A stretch of 24,922 bases of DNA from Bacteroidales bacterium GP2 (GCA_001701115.1 DAAJ01000076.1:18808-43729); one strand, 5' to 3'. Shown: positions 15,487 to 24,368, counted from the stretch's first letter. The notes: generated by a model from the letters alone, not told the origin. Translations and numbers: made by a program.

Positions 15487-16848
15487 ATGGAGAACGAGGA
15501 GAACAACCAGCCAGAAGAGCAATCACGCTTCCAGCAACTTAAGAAGCGGATATTGGACGCATATACTTACTGCACAACCGGTGTGTGGCGGGACTCGCGT
15601 CGCACTTGGAAAGTGGAGGCGGTAAAAATCATAAATATATCAGTGCGCAGCTTCCTTGACCGCGACTTGCAGTCCCAAGCATGCGCCATGACATTCCGCA
15701 TGCTCCTTGCTTTAGTGCCGGCACTCGCCCTTCTTCTTGCCATAGGACGCGGATTTGGCTTTCAGGAACTCCTCAAAAACCAACTATACTCTTACCTGCC
15801 GTCGCAACACGTTGCATTGGAAGCTGCATTCAAGTTTGTTGACTCATATCTTAACCAAGCTTCGGAAGGAATATTCGTCGGAGTCGGAATTGTTTTCCTG
15901 CTATGGACGTTAATCAGCCTGCTGATGAGTGTTGAGGACTCTTTCAACACAATCTGGAATGTGGAGGGACGGTCAATAATGCGCAAAATCACGGACTATA
16001 TATCCATCCTGCTTGTACTTCCAATTCTAATGATATGCAGCGCCGGACTTACCCTTTTGATGTCCACTACCCTGCAGCACATAATCCATGTCGATTTCCT
16101 TCGCCCTGCAATTGATTGGGTGCTTGATTTAGGAAGCCTCATTTTTACAGCACTATTTTTCACTGGTGCATATATGCTCATACCCAATACTAAGGTGAAA
16201 TTTCTTAACGCTTTCATAGTCGGGTTTGTAGTTGCAATAGCATTCCAGATCTTACAATGGCTGTTTGTAACCGGACAAATGTATGTGACACGATATAATG
16301 CAATATACGGCAGTTTCTCTTTCTTGCCATTGCTTCTGATATGGCTGCAACTTGTGTGGCTCATTACCCTTATCGGCGCCTTATTATGCTATGCGCTACA
16401 GAATGTGGGACTGTACAACTACTATATCGACGTAAAAAACATATCCCTTGCATATTACCGTAAAGTGATAATAGGTGTGATGGCTGTAATTGCGAAACGT
16501 TTTTACAAAGACATGAAGCCGCTCACTGCATCAGAACTATCAAAACAATATGAGCTTCCGATGAGTCTTGTCAATAAAATTGTGCCTACCCTACATGCTG
16601 CAGGACTAATCAACTATCTAAAACCTGATGCGGAGACCGGAGAAAGCCCACTGCAACCGGCACTTGATGTAAGCAACCTTACATGCGGTGAAATCATCAG
16701 GCGGATGCAGAATGTCGGTTCAAAAGATTTCATACCAGACTTTGATGACAAATTCCACGCAGCAAATGAGATATGCGGCAAAATAACTACAGCAATGACT
16801 GAGGTAGCAGACAACACAAACATTGTTTCACTAAATATAACACTCTAA
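15487..16848 (+). CDS. YihY/virulence factor BrkB family inner-membrane protein
   Basis: This 453-aa protein starts with a charged cytoplasmic N-terminus (about 1-60), then has six predicted membrane spans at about 68-88, 129-149, 171-194, 213-233, 240-262 and 280-303. Family features include QSQACAMTFRMLLALVPALA at the first span, SVEDSFNTIWNVEGRS after the second, and YNAIYGSFSFLPLLLIWLQL before the sixth. The C-terminal 150 residues are cytoplasmic and look like a winged helix (LTASELSKQYELPMSLVNKI, about 346-378), common in Bacteroidetes members. The family was once misnamed RNase BN; its real function is not settled. RidA follows 12 nt downstream in the same direction. Confidence 0.93.
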   Translation: MENEENNQPEEQSRFQQLKKRILDAYTYCTTGVWRDSRRTWKVEAVKIINISVRSFLDRDLQSQACAMTFRMLLALVPALALLLAIGRGFGFQELLKNQLYSYLPSQHVALEAAFKFVDSYLNQASEGIFVGVGIVFLLWTLISLLMSVEDSFNTIWNVEGRSIMRKITDYISILLVLPILMICSAGLTLLMSTTLQHIIHVDFLRPAIDWVLDLGSLIFTALFFTGAYMLIPNTKVKFLNAFIVGFVVAIAFQILQWLFVTGQMYVTRYNAIYGSFSFLPLLLIWLQLVWLITLIGALLCYALQNVGLYNYYIDVKNISLAYYRKVIIGVMAVIAKRFYKDMKPLTASELSKQYELPMSLVNKIVPTLHAAGLINYLKPDAETGESPLQPALDVSNLTCGEIIRRMQNVGSKDFIPDFDDKFHAANEICGKITTAMTEVADNTNIVSLNITL

Positions 16849-16860
16849 TAACTAATCATT

Positions 16861-17235
16861 ATGAAGAAAGTAATTTCTACAAAAGCTGCTCCCGCAGCAA
16901 TCGGACCCTACAGCCAGGCTATCGACCTCGGCAACATGGTATTTATCTCAGGTCAGATTCCTGTTAACCCCGCTACCGGTGAAATACCCGAAGGCATCAA
17001 AGCACAGACCGCACAGAGCATCAGCAATATCAAAGCTATCCTTGCTGAAGCAGGGCTGACAATTGACAATGTTGTCAAGACAACCGTTTTCCTCGCTGAC
17101 ATGAGCCTTTTTGGCGAAATGAACGAAGTTTACGGTGCTGAATTTACAGATCCTTACCCCGCTCGTTCAGCAGTTGCAGTGCGTGAACTCCCCAAGCAGG
17201 TGCTTGTAGAAATCGAGACCATCGCTGTACGCTAA
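16861..17235 (+). CDS. ridA: RidA family 2-iminobutanoate/2-iminopropanoate deaminase
   Basis: This 124-aa cytoplasmic protein hydrolyses reactive enamine/imine intermediates released by PLP enzymes such as threonine dehydratase. The family signature is complete: GPYSQA (15-20), VFISGQIPVNPATGE (27-41), and PARSAVAVRELPK-VLVEIE (100-119), with substrate-binding Arg102 (E. coli Arg105) and Glu117 (E. coli Glu120). Length is standard and it probably forms a trimer. It is co-directional with the YihY gene, 12 nt downstream, and ends just before a strong terminator. Confidence 0.96.
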   Translation: MKKVISTKAAPAAIGPYSQAIDLGNMVFISGQIPVNPATGEIPEGIKAQTAQSISNIKAILAEAGLTIDNVVKTTVFLADMSLFGEMNEVYGAEFTDPYPARSAVAVRELPKQVLVEIETIAVR

Positions 17236-17249
17236 TCCCTACCCAAAAT

Positions 17250-17280
17250 AAAAAAATGCCCCGCTCGGGGCATTTTTTTT
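17250..17280. terminator. Bidirectional intrinsic terminator between ridA and folC
   Basis: Seven A, then TGCCCC-GCTC-GGGGCA, then eight T: a GC-rich 6-bp core with a tetraloop, extended by A/T pairs. It has a U-run in both directions. On the minus strand it overlaps the folC stop codon (17279-17281), so the hairpin serves both convergent genes. Confidence 0.93.
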
Positions 17281-18583
17281 ATTTCATTTCGGATAGGAAA
17301 TCTGCAACGACAAATGTCGAACCACCTATAAAAATCGAGTCCTTATCAGAAGCATCTTTTTTCGCTGCCTCATAAGCAAGCGCAACTGAAGGATACGCAT
17401 TTCCCGATATTCCAGCCTGTCCGGCAATAGAACGCAAGGTTTCTGCATCCAAAGCCCTTGCAACACTTGATTTAGCAAAATAGAATCGTGCTGAGGGAAT
17501 TGACTTCATCATTTCAAGAATCCCGCTTACATCTTTGTCATTCACAAAGCCAATAACAAGATGTTTTACACCAGACAATGACGCAATGCGTCGATTTAAA
17601 TATTGCCAGCCGCCTGTATTATGTCCGGTATCACATATTGTCAACGGGTTATCACTGACCTTCATCCATCTCCCGGCAAGCCCTGTGAGACAGCACACAT
17701 TACTGAATCCATTTCGCACTGCAGAATCAGGAATGTTAAGCGCCGATTTACGAAGCATCTTCACTGCTTCAAGTATTGTTGCTGCATTCTTTGCCTGCCA
17801 TTCCCCGGTAAGCTCTCCGTCAATAGTACCGAAAGTACGTGTGCAATATTTATTGATTTCAGATGATGCCGTATTTACAGATTCTACTTCATTTACATCT
17901 TCAGCAAAAACCACAGGCGATTTTTTCTCATCAGCAGCCTCGGCAAATACTTTCCGTACCTCTCCGGACGCCTCCCCTATCACTACCGGAACACCCTCTT
18001 TGATAATTCCTGCTTTTTCCGAAGCTATCTTTTCCAGAGTATCGCCAAGAAACTGCGTATGGTCAAATGATATATTGGTGATTATACTGATTATGGGAGT
18101 AATGATATTTGTACTGTCAAGCCGTCCCCCGAGCCCTGTTTCAATAACCGCTACATCAACATTGCGTTTCGCAAAGAATTCAAATGCCATAACCATTGTA
18201 AGCTCAAAGAAAGAGGGGCGCAATGAAGAATCCATGGCGATGAACCGGTTTACGAAATCGACCACCTCATCCTCTGTAATAGGTTTGCCATTTACCCTCA
18301 TACGCTCACGAAAGTCAACAAGGTGCGGCGAGGTATAAAGCCCGACCTTATATCCAGCACTCTGAAGGATTGCTGCAATAGTATGTGCAGTTGACCCTTT
18401 GCCGTTTGTACCGGCAATATGGATTGAAGGATAAGAATCCTGCGGGTTGCCGAATGCAGCTGCAAGCGCCCTTGAAGTGTCCAGCCCCGGCTTATATGCG
18501 TCTCCACCGTCACGCTGGAAAACGGCAAGTCGTCCGAACAGCCAGTCTATTGTTTGCTTATATGAAGTGAATTTCTCTGCCAT
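17279..18583 (-). CDS. folC: Folylpolyglutamate synthase / dihydrofolate synthase
   Basis: I start it at the ATG at 18583 (MAEKFTSYKQTIDWLF, 434 aa). A TTG two codons earlier (18589) is possible but overlaps the upstream stop. Motifs are the P-loop AGTNGKGST (57-65), the following YTSPHLVDFRERMRVNG stretch that contacts folate, the Mur-ligase ETGLGGRLDSTN, ITNISFDHTQFLGDTLEKIA and the late GHNTGG. FolC adds glutamates to folates, and bacterial forms often also make dihydrofolate from dihydropteroate. It is cytoplasmic. The ATG is 2 nt after the stop of the second chromate-transporter gene, so translation is likely coupled although the functions seem unrelated. Confidence 0.96.
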   Translation of the reverse strand: MAEKFTSYKQTIDWLFGRLAVFQRDGGDAYKPGLDTSRALAAAFGNPQDSYPSIHIAGTNGKGSTAHTIAAILQSAGYKVGLYTSPHLVDFRERMRVNGKPITEDEVVDFVNRFIAMDSSLRPSFFELTMVMAFEFFAKRNVDVAVIETGLGGRLDSTNIITPIISIITNISFDHTQFLGDTLEKIASEKAGIIKEGVPVVIGEASGEVRKVFAEAADEKKSPVVFAEDVNEVESVNTASSEINKYCTRTFGTIDGELTGEWQAKNAATILEAVKMLRKSALNIPDSAVRNGFSNVCCLTGLAGRWMKVSDNPLTICDTGHNTGGWQYLNRRIASLSGVKHLVIGFVNDKDVSGILEMMKSIPSARFYFAKSSVARALDAETLRSIAGQAGISGNAYPSVALAYEAAKKDASDKDSIFIGGSTFVVADFLSEMK

Positions 18584-18585
18584 GC

Positions 18586-19155
18586 TCAATAAATAAACAG
18601 TCCGGCAATTCCGGCAAGCACTATCACAAGAATCGGATGAATCTTAGTGAAAAACACTATGCAGAATGCGGCAATACATATTAATATGCTCGGAATTACT
18701 TCTGAAGAGACAGAACCGAAGTTTGCTGAATTCATCAAAAGCAACGCTGCCGACGCGATTAGCCCGACAACTACAGGACGGAGACCTGTGAAAACACCTT
18801 TTACTATTGCGCTCTCTTTATGCCGGGTAATGAAATGGCTTGTATAAGTCGTGAGGAAGAAAGAGGGCAACACCACCACAAGCGTGCATATAAGAGACCC
18901 CAGAATACCGAAAAGAGGATTGGAAAACGTAGCTGAAGCCTCCCCTGGTGCCACATAACCGATATATGTTGCGGAATTTATGCCTATAGGTCCTGGAGTC
19001 ATCTGTGAAATTGCCACAATATCCGTAAACATCTGCTCAGTAATCCAGCCCGGACCAACAATTTCACGCTCAATAAGGGCAAGCATCGCATAGCCTCCGC
19101 CAAAACCAAACAGCCCGATTTTAAGATACGCCCATATCAACTTAAGATAAATCAT
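18586..19155 (-). CDS. chrA: Chromate transporter family half-size subunit (second)
   Basis: This 189-aa membrane protein is one ChrA domain (PF02417 type), with GLFGFGGGYAMLALIERE near the N-terminus and TPGPIGINSATYIGY at about 53-67, then several hydrophobic spans up to the C-terminus (IHPILVIVLAGIAGLFIY). Its start codon overlaps the stop of the first subunit by 4 nt (ATGA), which is typical of paired short-chain ChrA proteins that function together. The family exports chromate in some bacteria. In anaerobic gut bacteria the natural anion is unknown, so the name describes the family rather than a proven substrate. Confidence 0.9.
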   Translation of the reverse strand: MIYLKLIWAYLKIGLFGFGGGYAMLALIEREIVGPGWITEQMFTDIVAISQMTPGPIGINSATYIGYVAPGEASATFSNPLFGILGSLICTLVVVLPSFFLTTYTSHFITRHKESAIVKGVFTGLRPVVVGLIASAALLLMNSANFGSVSSEVIPSILICIAAFCIVFFTKIHPILVIVLAGIAGLFIY

Positions 19156-19745
19156 GCCTCTTCACCTCCTTTCTCCGACGCAACTCTGGTTGCATTCACC
19201 TGGCGGCGGAACCAGAAATAGCCGCCGATGCCACCAAGCACAATATATAATATAGGACTCGATACAAATGGTATTTTGGACCAGATGAGAAGAGCAACCG
19301 CAACAGGGATGGCTACAGTACGCCATGTTATCTTAGCTGCCTTTGCGGAAGAAATCACTGGAGCGACAATCAGCGCAACAACTGCCGGGCGGATACCCTT
19401 GAATATCTTGCTGAGCGTTTCATTGCTCTTTATCAAATCCGGCGTCAGGAAAATGGCAATTGCAAGAATGATAAGAAATGATGGGAGGATTGTGCCGAGT
19501 GCCGCGCAGGCGCTCCCTTTCATTCCACGAAGCCGGTCTCCGACAGCAACGGAAATATTCACGGCAAGGATGCCAGGCAGCGACTGTGCCACTGCAAGCT
19601 GGTCCAGAAACTCATCTCTCTCAAGCCAATGATGCTTGTCAACAATCTCCTTCTCTATTATGGAAATCATTGCCCATCCGCCGCCAAATGTAAATGCTCC
19701 TATCTTGAAAAAAGTGATAAAGAGCTGGAAAAAAATATTGTTCAT
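19152..19745 (-). CDS. chrA: Chromate transporter family half-size subunit (first)
   Basis: I start it at the ATG at 19745 (MNNIFFQLFITFFKIGAFTF, 197 aa). The upstream extension to 20066 has no family similarity, contains the gene's -7 element and runs antisense into tamL. Diagnostic motifs are FTFGGGWAMISIIEKEIVD (about 19-37) and AVAQSLPGILAVNISVAVG (about 51-69), plus hydrophobic spans. It is the first gene of chrA-chrA-folC. Its paralogue overlaps its stop by 4 nt, and the two half-size proteins presumably form one antiparallel transporter. Substrate is unproven. Confidence 0.9.
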   Translation of the reverse strand: MNNIFFQLFITFFKIGAFTFGGGWAMISIIEKEIVDKHHWLERDEFLDQLAVAQSLPGILAVNISVAVGDRLRGMKGSACAALGTILPSFLIILAIAIFLTPDLIKSNETLSKIFKGIRPAVVALIVAPVISSAKAAKITWRTVAIPVAVALLIWSKIPFVSSPILYIVLGGIGGYFWFRRQVNATRVASEKGGEEA

Positions 19746-19771
19746 GATTACTGGCTGATGAAAATCATTGG

Positions 19772-19779
19772 CAAAGGTA
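19772..19779 (-). promoter_or_regulatory. -7 element of the chrA-chrA-folC operon
   Basis: The minus strand reads TACCTTTG, a perfect TAnnTTTG, 26 nt before the chosen chrA ATG. An ATTG 17 nt further upstream is an imperfect -33 candidate. Confidence 0.5.
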
Positions 19780-19834
19780 CGAATATTCTCCGGTTTCAAT
19801 TCCGCCGCTGTGCGGTTTATTGTAGGGGAATTAT

Positions 19835-19842
19835 TATCTTTG
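19835..19842 (+). promoter_or_regulatory. -7 element of tamL
   Basis: TATCTTTG is a perfect TAnnTTTG. It lies 30 nt before the TTG at 19873 and 69 nt before the ATG at 19912. No good -33 match is seen. It diverges from the chrA promoter 55 bp away. Confidence 0.5.
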
Positions 19843-19872
19843 CACTGCTGAATAACCAACAGCACAAAAAAA

Positions 19873-22224
19873 TTGAAGTCCGGCATAAAAAGTTTTTTTT
19901 GTCGCACCGCTATGGCTCTGCCATTTGCGACTGCACTTTTTGTTGCGCTCATGCTATGGGGGTGCAGCTCTGTCAAGCATGTGCCGGAAAATGAGTATCT
20001 GCTCGAAGACGTAAAAATAAACGTTAACGACAGCACCGGCACCGTAGAAGCCGCCGACCTGGTCAATTACCTGCGCCAGAGCCCAAACCATAAGGTTCTC
20101 GGTTTTTTGAAACTGCAGCTTGCCACATACAACATGAGTGGCAAGGACACTACCAAATGGTATAACCGCTGGGTACGGCGTTTAGGGCAAGCACCTGTAA
20201 TTTATGATTCTGACCTGACCGGCGCCTCCGCAAAACAGCTCAAGATGGCTATGGTGAACCGCGGATATATGGATGCTTCCGTTAGCGTTGACACTATAGC
20301 GGACACTGCAAGTAGGAAAATGCATGTGGCATATAACATCAATGCCGGGATGCCAAGAGTAATATCAGGTATAACATACGAAATTCCTGATTCTGCTATC
20401 GCGCCGCTTGTCCTCGCTGATTCCACGCTTTTCACATTGAAGCCGGGGGATATATTTGACCGTAACAGGCTTGACAATGAACGCAGCCTTATTGCAAGCC
20501 GGCTTCGCAATAAAGGATATTACTCTTTCTCTAAAGAATATATAACTTTCTTTGCTGACACAGCAGAAAACACCCTCGATGTTGAACTTACAATGAGCAT
20601 CCGACCTCCCCGAAAGGCTGACTCAGATATTGCCGACACTACTTTGATTCATCCTGTATATAAAGTGAGAAAAGTCATTTTCGTGACTGATGCGGGCAAT
20701 ACGGGTCATCCTCAGGACACGGTTACATATCGTGGAATAGATGTGGTCTATGGAGAGGACAAGTATATCAAAGCCAAGGTTCTGGAAGAAAAATGCTTTA
20801 TTTCCCCAGGGGAAATATACCGTGCAAATGAAATAGACCGGACATACGAAGCTCTGTCTCAATTAGGGATTTTGCGCACCATAAATATAGAAATGCAGCC
20901 AGCTCCAACCGTTGACGGGCAGGAATGGCTTGACGCATACATCCTGCTCACTCGAAATAAGAAGCAAGGGGTTGCACTGGAACTGGAGGGCACAAATTCA
21001 GAAGGGGACCTTGGGTTTGGTGTTGGAGTATCATATACCCATCGTGACCTCGGCAAACGCTCCGAACTGCTTAATGTGAAATTCAGGATGAATTACGAAA
21101 GCCTTTCCGGCAACCTTTCAGGACTGATAAACAACCGATATACGGAATATGCTGCAGAAACAGGAATTACGTTCCCTAAATTCCTTTTCCCGTTCCTGTC
21201 ACGCAATTACAAGCAGCGTGTCAAAGCCGCTACTGAACTTGCGGTTTCATTCAACTACCAGGAGCGTCCTGAATACACGCGAATCATTGCGGGAGCGGCA
21301 TGGAAGTACAAATGGACGGCAAGAGCAAATCGGGAAAGACGCACATTTGACCTCATTGACATCAATTACGTGTACCTGCCAGAAAGCACTATAGATTTCA
21401 TAAATCAAATTGCGCCTACCAACCCCTTGCTGCGGTATAGCTACGAGGACCACTTCATAATGAGGAGCGGTTACACATATTACCGTACCAACCGCCGCAT
21501 AACCTCTGCCACAGAAAAGCAGGCGCTGTCGCAACCCTTCATCTACACCCTTCGCGTAAACGGTGAAGTTGCCGGCAACCTTCTTTATGCCCTTTCATCG
21601 CTTTTTGGACAGAAGCGTGAGGGAGGAGTGTATAAGTTGTTTGGCATACAATATTCGCAATATGCTAAAGCGGAAATTGACTACTCGCTCGCCAAGATGC
21701 TTGCCTACCGCCATACCCTTGCTTTCCGTGCCGGATTTGGAATTGGAGTTCCTTACGGCAACTCCCGGGTATTGCCTTTTGAAAAAAGGTTTTATGCCGG
21801 AGGTGCGAATGGAGTGAGAGGTTGGGGTGTAAGGACACTTGGACCCGGCTGCTATGACTCGAAAAACAATGTGACTGACTTCATCAACCAATGCGGCGAT
21901 ATAAGTTTTATCACAAGTCTGGAATACCGCATGAAACTTTTCTGGGTATTTGAAGGAGCCATATTTGCCGATGCAGGGAATATATGGACTATCCATAATT
22001 ACGAGAACCAGCCGGGAGGCATGTTCCGCTTCGATACCTTCTGGAAACAGATTGCTGCAAGCTATGGCGCCGGCATACGCCTGGATTTCACATATTTCCT
22101 CCTTAGGTTCGACCTTGGCTTGAAAGCATATAATCCGGCAATGAATCAGGAAAGATGGCCTATTATTCATCCTAAATGGGGAAGGGACGCCACATTCCAC
22201 TTCTCCGTGGGCTATCCCTTTTAA
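19873..22224 (+). CDS. tamL: TamL-type Omp85-family outer-membrane lipoprotein
   Basis: The protein is 783 aa if it starts at TTG 19873, or 770 aa from ATG 19912. I keep the TTG start because it supplies the positive residues (Lys2, Lys6, Arg11) expected before the hydrophobic lipoprotein signal; the ATG form has none. The lipobox ends LWGC (Cys31). POTRA-like repeats follow (about residues 40-350), then a 16-strand-type barrel with the Omp85 signature FYAGGANGVRGWG near residue 640 and FADAGNIW near 700. In Bacteroidetes TamL is the TamA counterpart that works with TamB in outer-membrane assembly or lipid traffic. No tamB is in this window. A HAD phosphatase gene follows after 14 nt. Confidence 0.9.
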   Translation: MKSGIKSFFCRTAMALPFATALFVALMLWGCSSVKHVPENEYLLEDVKINVNDSTGTVEAADLVNYLRQSPNHKVLGFLKLQLATYNMSGKDTTKWYNRWVRRLGQAPVIYDSDLTGASAKQLKMAMVNRGYMDASVSVDTIADTASRKMHVAYNINAGMPRVISGITYEIPDSAIAPLVLADSTLFTLKPGDIFDRNRLDNERSLIASRLRNKGYYSFSKEYITFFADTAENTLDVELTMSIRPPRKADSDIADTTLIHPVYKVRKVIFVTDAGNTGHPQDTVTYRGIDVVYGEDKYIKAKVLEEKCFISPGEIYRANEIDRTYEALSQLGILRTINIEMQPAPTVDGQEWLDAYILLTRNKKQGVALELEGTNSEGDLGFGVGVSYTHRDLGKRSELLNVKFRMNYESLSGNLSGLINNRYTEYAAETGITFPKFLFPFLSRNYKQRVKAATELAVSFNYQERPEYTRIIAGAAWKYKWTARANRERRTFDLIDINYVYLPESTIDFINQIAPTNPLLRYSYEDHFIMRSGYTYYRTNRRITSATEKQALSQPFIYTLRVNGEVAGNLLYALSSLFGQKREGGVYKLFGIQYSQYAKAEIDYSLAKMLAYRHTLAFRAGFGIGVPYGNSRVLPFEKRFYAGGANGVRGWGVRTLGPGCYDSKNNVTDFINQCGDISFITSLEYRMKLFWVFEGAIFADAGNIWTIHNYENQPGGMFRFDTFWKQIAASYGAGIRLDFTYFLLRFDLGLKAYNPAMNQERWPIIHPKWGRDATFHFSVGYPF

Positions 22225-22238
22225 TTAAATGAACTGTT

Positions 22239-22904
22239 ATGAAGAAACTTGTTATATTTGACCTTGACGGAACCCTGCTCAACACTATCGCTGACCTTGC
22301 GGAAGCATCAAATTATGCCCTTACGCAATGTGGCTTCCCAACCCATGCCCCATCTTCATATCCATTCTTTGTTGGGAACGGTGTTTCAAAACTTCTCGAA
22401 CGCATTTTGCCAGAAGATGAGCGCAGCCAGGCAACCCTCCAGAAAATGAGGAGATTCTTCTCCGAGTACTATGACGCCCATTGTACCGATTTGACTACTC
22501 CATATCCCGGCATTCCGGAGCTTCTTGCCGAGTTACGCAGCAATGATATTGCAGTTGCCGTCGCTTCAAACAAATACCAGGCAGCAGTCAGCAAACTTAT
22601 ATCCTATTTCTTTCCGGATATTGAATGGGCGGCAGTTGAAGGGCACAAGGAAGGTTGGCATGTAAAACCTGACCCGTCCATTGTCTTTGACATTCTTTCC
22701 AAGCACCCAACTCCTAAAAGGGAGGTGCTTTATGTCGGTGATTCAGGAGTCGACATGGAAACGGCAAGACGCGCATGCGTGCAAAGCTGCGGAGTGTCCT
22801 GGGGATTCCGACCGGTATCTGAGCTTACGGAAAACTATGCGGACACCATAGTGGACTCACCGGCTGAGATTCTGGCTATTGCAACAAATGAAATCAGCAT
22901 ATAA
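22239..22904 (+). CDS. HAD-family phosphatase (phosphoglycolate-phosphatase-like)
   Basis: This 221-aa cytoplasmic hydrolase has a full set of HAD motifs: I, FDLDGTLLNT with nucleophile Asp8 and Asp10; II, VASNK (Ser110); III, KPDP (Lys143); IV, YVGDSGVDMETA (Asp168, Asp172). A helical cap domain (about 15-85) makes it subfamily I. It resembles Gph / PpaX-type enzymes, but the substrate (phosphoglycolate, pyrophosphate or another small phosphate ester) cannot be read. It is placed 14 nt after tamL and 30 nt before purB, so the three are probably one transcript. Confidence 0.93.
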   Translation: MKKLVIFDLDGTLLNTIADLAEASNYALTQCGFPTHAPSSYPFFVGNGVSKLLERILPEDERSQATLQKMRRFFSEYYDAHCTDLTTPYPGIPELLAELRSNDIAVAVASNKYQAAVSKLISYFFPDIEWAAVEGHKEGWHVKPDPSIVFDILSKHPTPKREVLYVGDSGVDMETARRACVQSCGVSWGFRPVSELTENYADTIVDSPAEILAIATNEISI

Positions 22905-22934
22905 TAAATTATAATTTAAAACATAATCATCGCT

Positions 22935-24278
22935 ATGCAACTGACTCAGCTCACTGCTATCTCACCTGTCGACGGACGTTACCGCAGCAAATGTGAGGTC
23001 CTTGACAACTACTTTTCTGAATTTGCCCTCATCCGCTACCGTGTTCGAGTAGAAATTGAATATTTCATTGCCCTGTGCGAAATTCCGCTTCCTCAGCTCG
23101 CAGATGTCGACAAATCAGTATTCCCCAAACTACGTGAAATTTACGCAAACTTCACACTCGCCGATGCAGAACGAATCAAAGAGATTGAAGGCGTGACAAA
23201 CCACGATGTTAAAGCAGTTGAATACTTCATCAAGGAGCGCTTTGACATTCTCGGGCTCGAAAAGTATAAAGAGTTTATCCACTTTGGGCTTACAAGCCAG
23301 GACATCAACAACACATCAGTGCCGATGTCCTTAAAGGAATCATTGGAAAACGCTTACATTCCGGCAGTGCGTGAAATCATTGCTTTCCTTGATGCAAAAG
23401 CTGAGGAATGGGCTGATATACCGATGCTTGCAAAAACTCACGGTCAACCCGCATCCCCTACCCGTCTTGGAAAAGAAATAAAAGTATTCGCTTACCGTCT
23501 TGCCACACAGCTGAAAGCGCTTGAAGCTGTGCCCGTCAGCGGCAAATTCGGAGGAGCTACCGGTAATTTCAACGCACATCTTACTGCATACCCCGGTATT
23601 GATTGGAGGACATTTGCTGCTGAATTTCTCAGCAAGAGCCTCGGCATTGAAAGGGAGGAGTACACTACCCAGATTTCAAACTATGACAACCTTGCGGCTC
23701 TGTTTGACGCCATGCGCAGGATTAATACCATACTCATTGACTTGGATCGTGATATATGGCAATACATATCAATGGAGTATTTCAAGCAGAAAATCAAGGC
23801 AGGCGAAGTTGGCTCATCTGCAATGCCCCATAAAGTCAACCCCATTGACTTCGAGAACTCCGAGGGCAATCTCGGCATTGCAAATGCAATCCTCGGGCAT
23901 CTTGCGACCAAGCTCCCCATTAGCCGCCTGCAGCGCGACCTTACAGACAGCACCGTGCTCCGTAATATAGGAGTGCCAATGGCTCATACTCTCATTGCTG
24001 TGGCAAGCACCCTCAAAGGTCTCAACAAACTCATCCTTCACCGCGAAAGCATCGATGCCGATTTGGACAATATGTGGAATGTTGTTGCAGAAGGCATACA
24101 GACCATCCTCCGCAGGGAAGGATACCCGAAACCATACGAAACACTCAAACAGCTCACTCGCGTCAACTCCACGGTCACCGCAGAGAGCATTGCAACATTC
24201 ATTGACTCGCTCGAAATCAGCGATTCAGTAAAAGCGGAGCTCAAGAAACTCACCCCCCACACATACACCGGATATTAA
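22935..24278 (+). CDS. purB: Adenylosuccinate lyase
   Basis: This 447-aa enzyme splits SAICAR to AICAR and adenylosuccinate to AMP, both releasing fumarate, in purine synthesis. The fumarase/aspartase superfamily signature GSSAMPHKVNPIDFEN starts at 293 with catalytic Ser295. TSQDINNTS (120-128) and KTHGQPASPT with His169 complete the active site. Length and the long-form motifs (IGVPMAHTLIA) match the E. coli-type PurB. It ends tamL-HAD-purB and is followed by a hairpin terminator. Confidence 0.98.
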   Translation: MQLTQLTAISPVDGRYRSKCEVLDNYFSEFALIRYRVRVEIEYFIALCEIPLPQLADVDKSVFPKLREIYANFTLADAERIKEIEGVTNHDVKAVEYFIKERFDILGLEKYKEFIHFGLTSQDINNTSVPMSLKESLENAYIPAVREIIAFLDAKAEEWADIPMLAKTHGQPASPTRLGKEIKVFAYRLATQLKALEAVPVSGKFGGATGNFNAHLTAYPGIDWRTFAAEFLSKSLGIEREEYTTQISNYDNLAALFDAMRRINTILIDLDRDIWQYISMEYFKQKIKAGEVGSSAMPHKVNPIDFENSEGNLGIANAILGHLATKLPISRLQRDLTDSTVLRNIGVPMAHTLIAVASTLKGLNKLILHRESIDADLDNMWNVVAEGIQTILRREGYPKPYETLKQLTRVNSTVTAESIATFIDSLEISDSVKAELKKLTPHTYTGY

Positions 24279-24301
24279 TCCAGTTTAGTGAAATCTTACA
24301 A

Positions 24302-24339
24302 AATTATCCGTCCTGCCAATAAAAACAGGGCGGATAATT
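24302..24339 (+). terminator. Hairpin terminator after purB
   Basis: AATTATCCG-T-CCTG pairs with CAGG-G-CGGATAATT (14 pairs including one U.G wobble) around a 10-nt loop, starting 23 nt after the purB stop. The following sequence is only moderately T-rich (GTTATTATGG), so termination may be partial. Confidence 0.65.
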
Positions 24340-24368
24340 GTTATTATGGTAAATTTCGTCTAAATTTG
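24337..24368 (+). promoter_or_regulatory. Promoter of the right-edge low-complexity gene
   Basis: A perfect -7 element TAAATTTG (24361-24368) is preceded 20 nt upstream by ATTG (24337-24340), one mismatch from the -33 TTTG. The -33 box overlaps the last bases of the purB terminator stem. Confidence 0.6.

Noticed and set aside
15370..15522. 51-codon N-terminal extension of the patatin protein with a hydrophobic stretch that could look like a membrane anchor
   Set aside because: The region contains both divergent -7 elements and overlaps the next gene; patatin motifs start just after the internal ATG.
17535..18338. 267-codon plus-strand open frame
   Set aside because: It is antisense to the conserved part of folC, and its Ser/Pro-rich composition is typical of a shadow frame.
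18584..18589. TTG start for folC two codons upstream
   Set aside because: The ATG at 18583 is a better codon, leaves a normal 2-nt gap, and nothing in the family requires the extra two residues.
21595..22200. 201-codon minus-strand open frame
   Set aside because: It lies wholly antisense to the tamL barrel region, with no recognisable motif.
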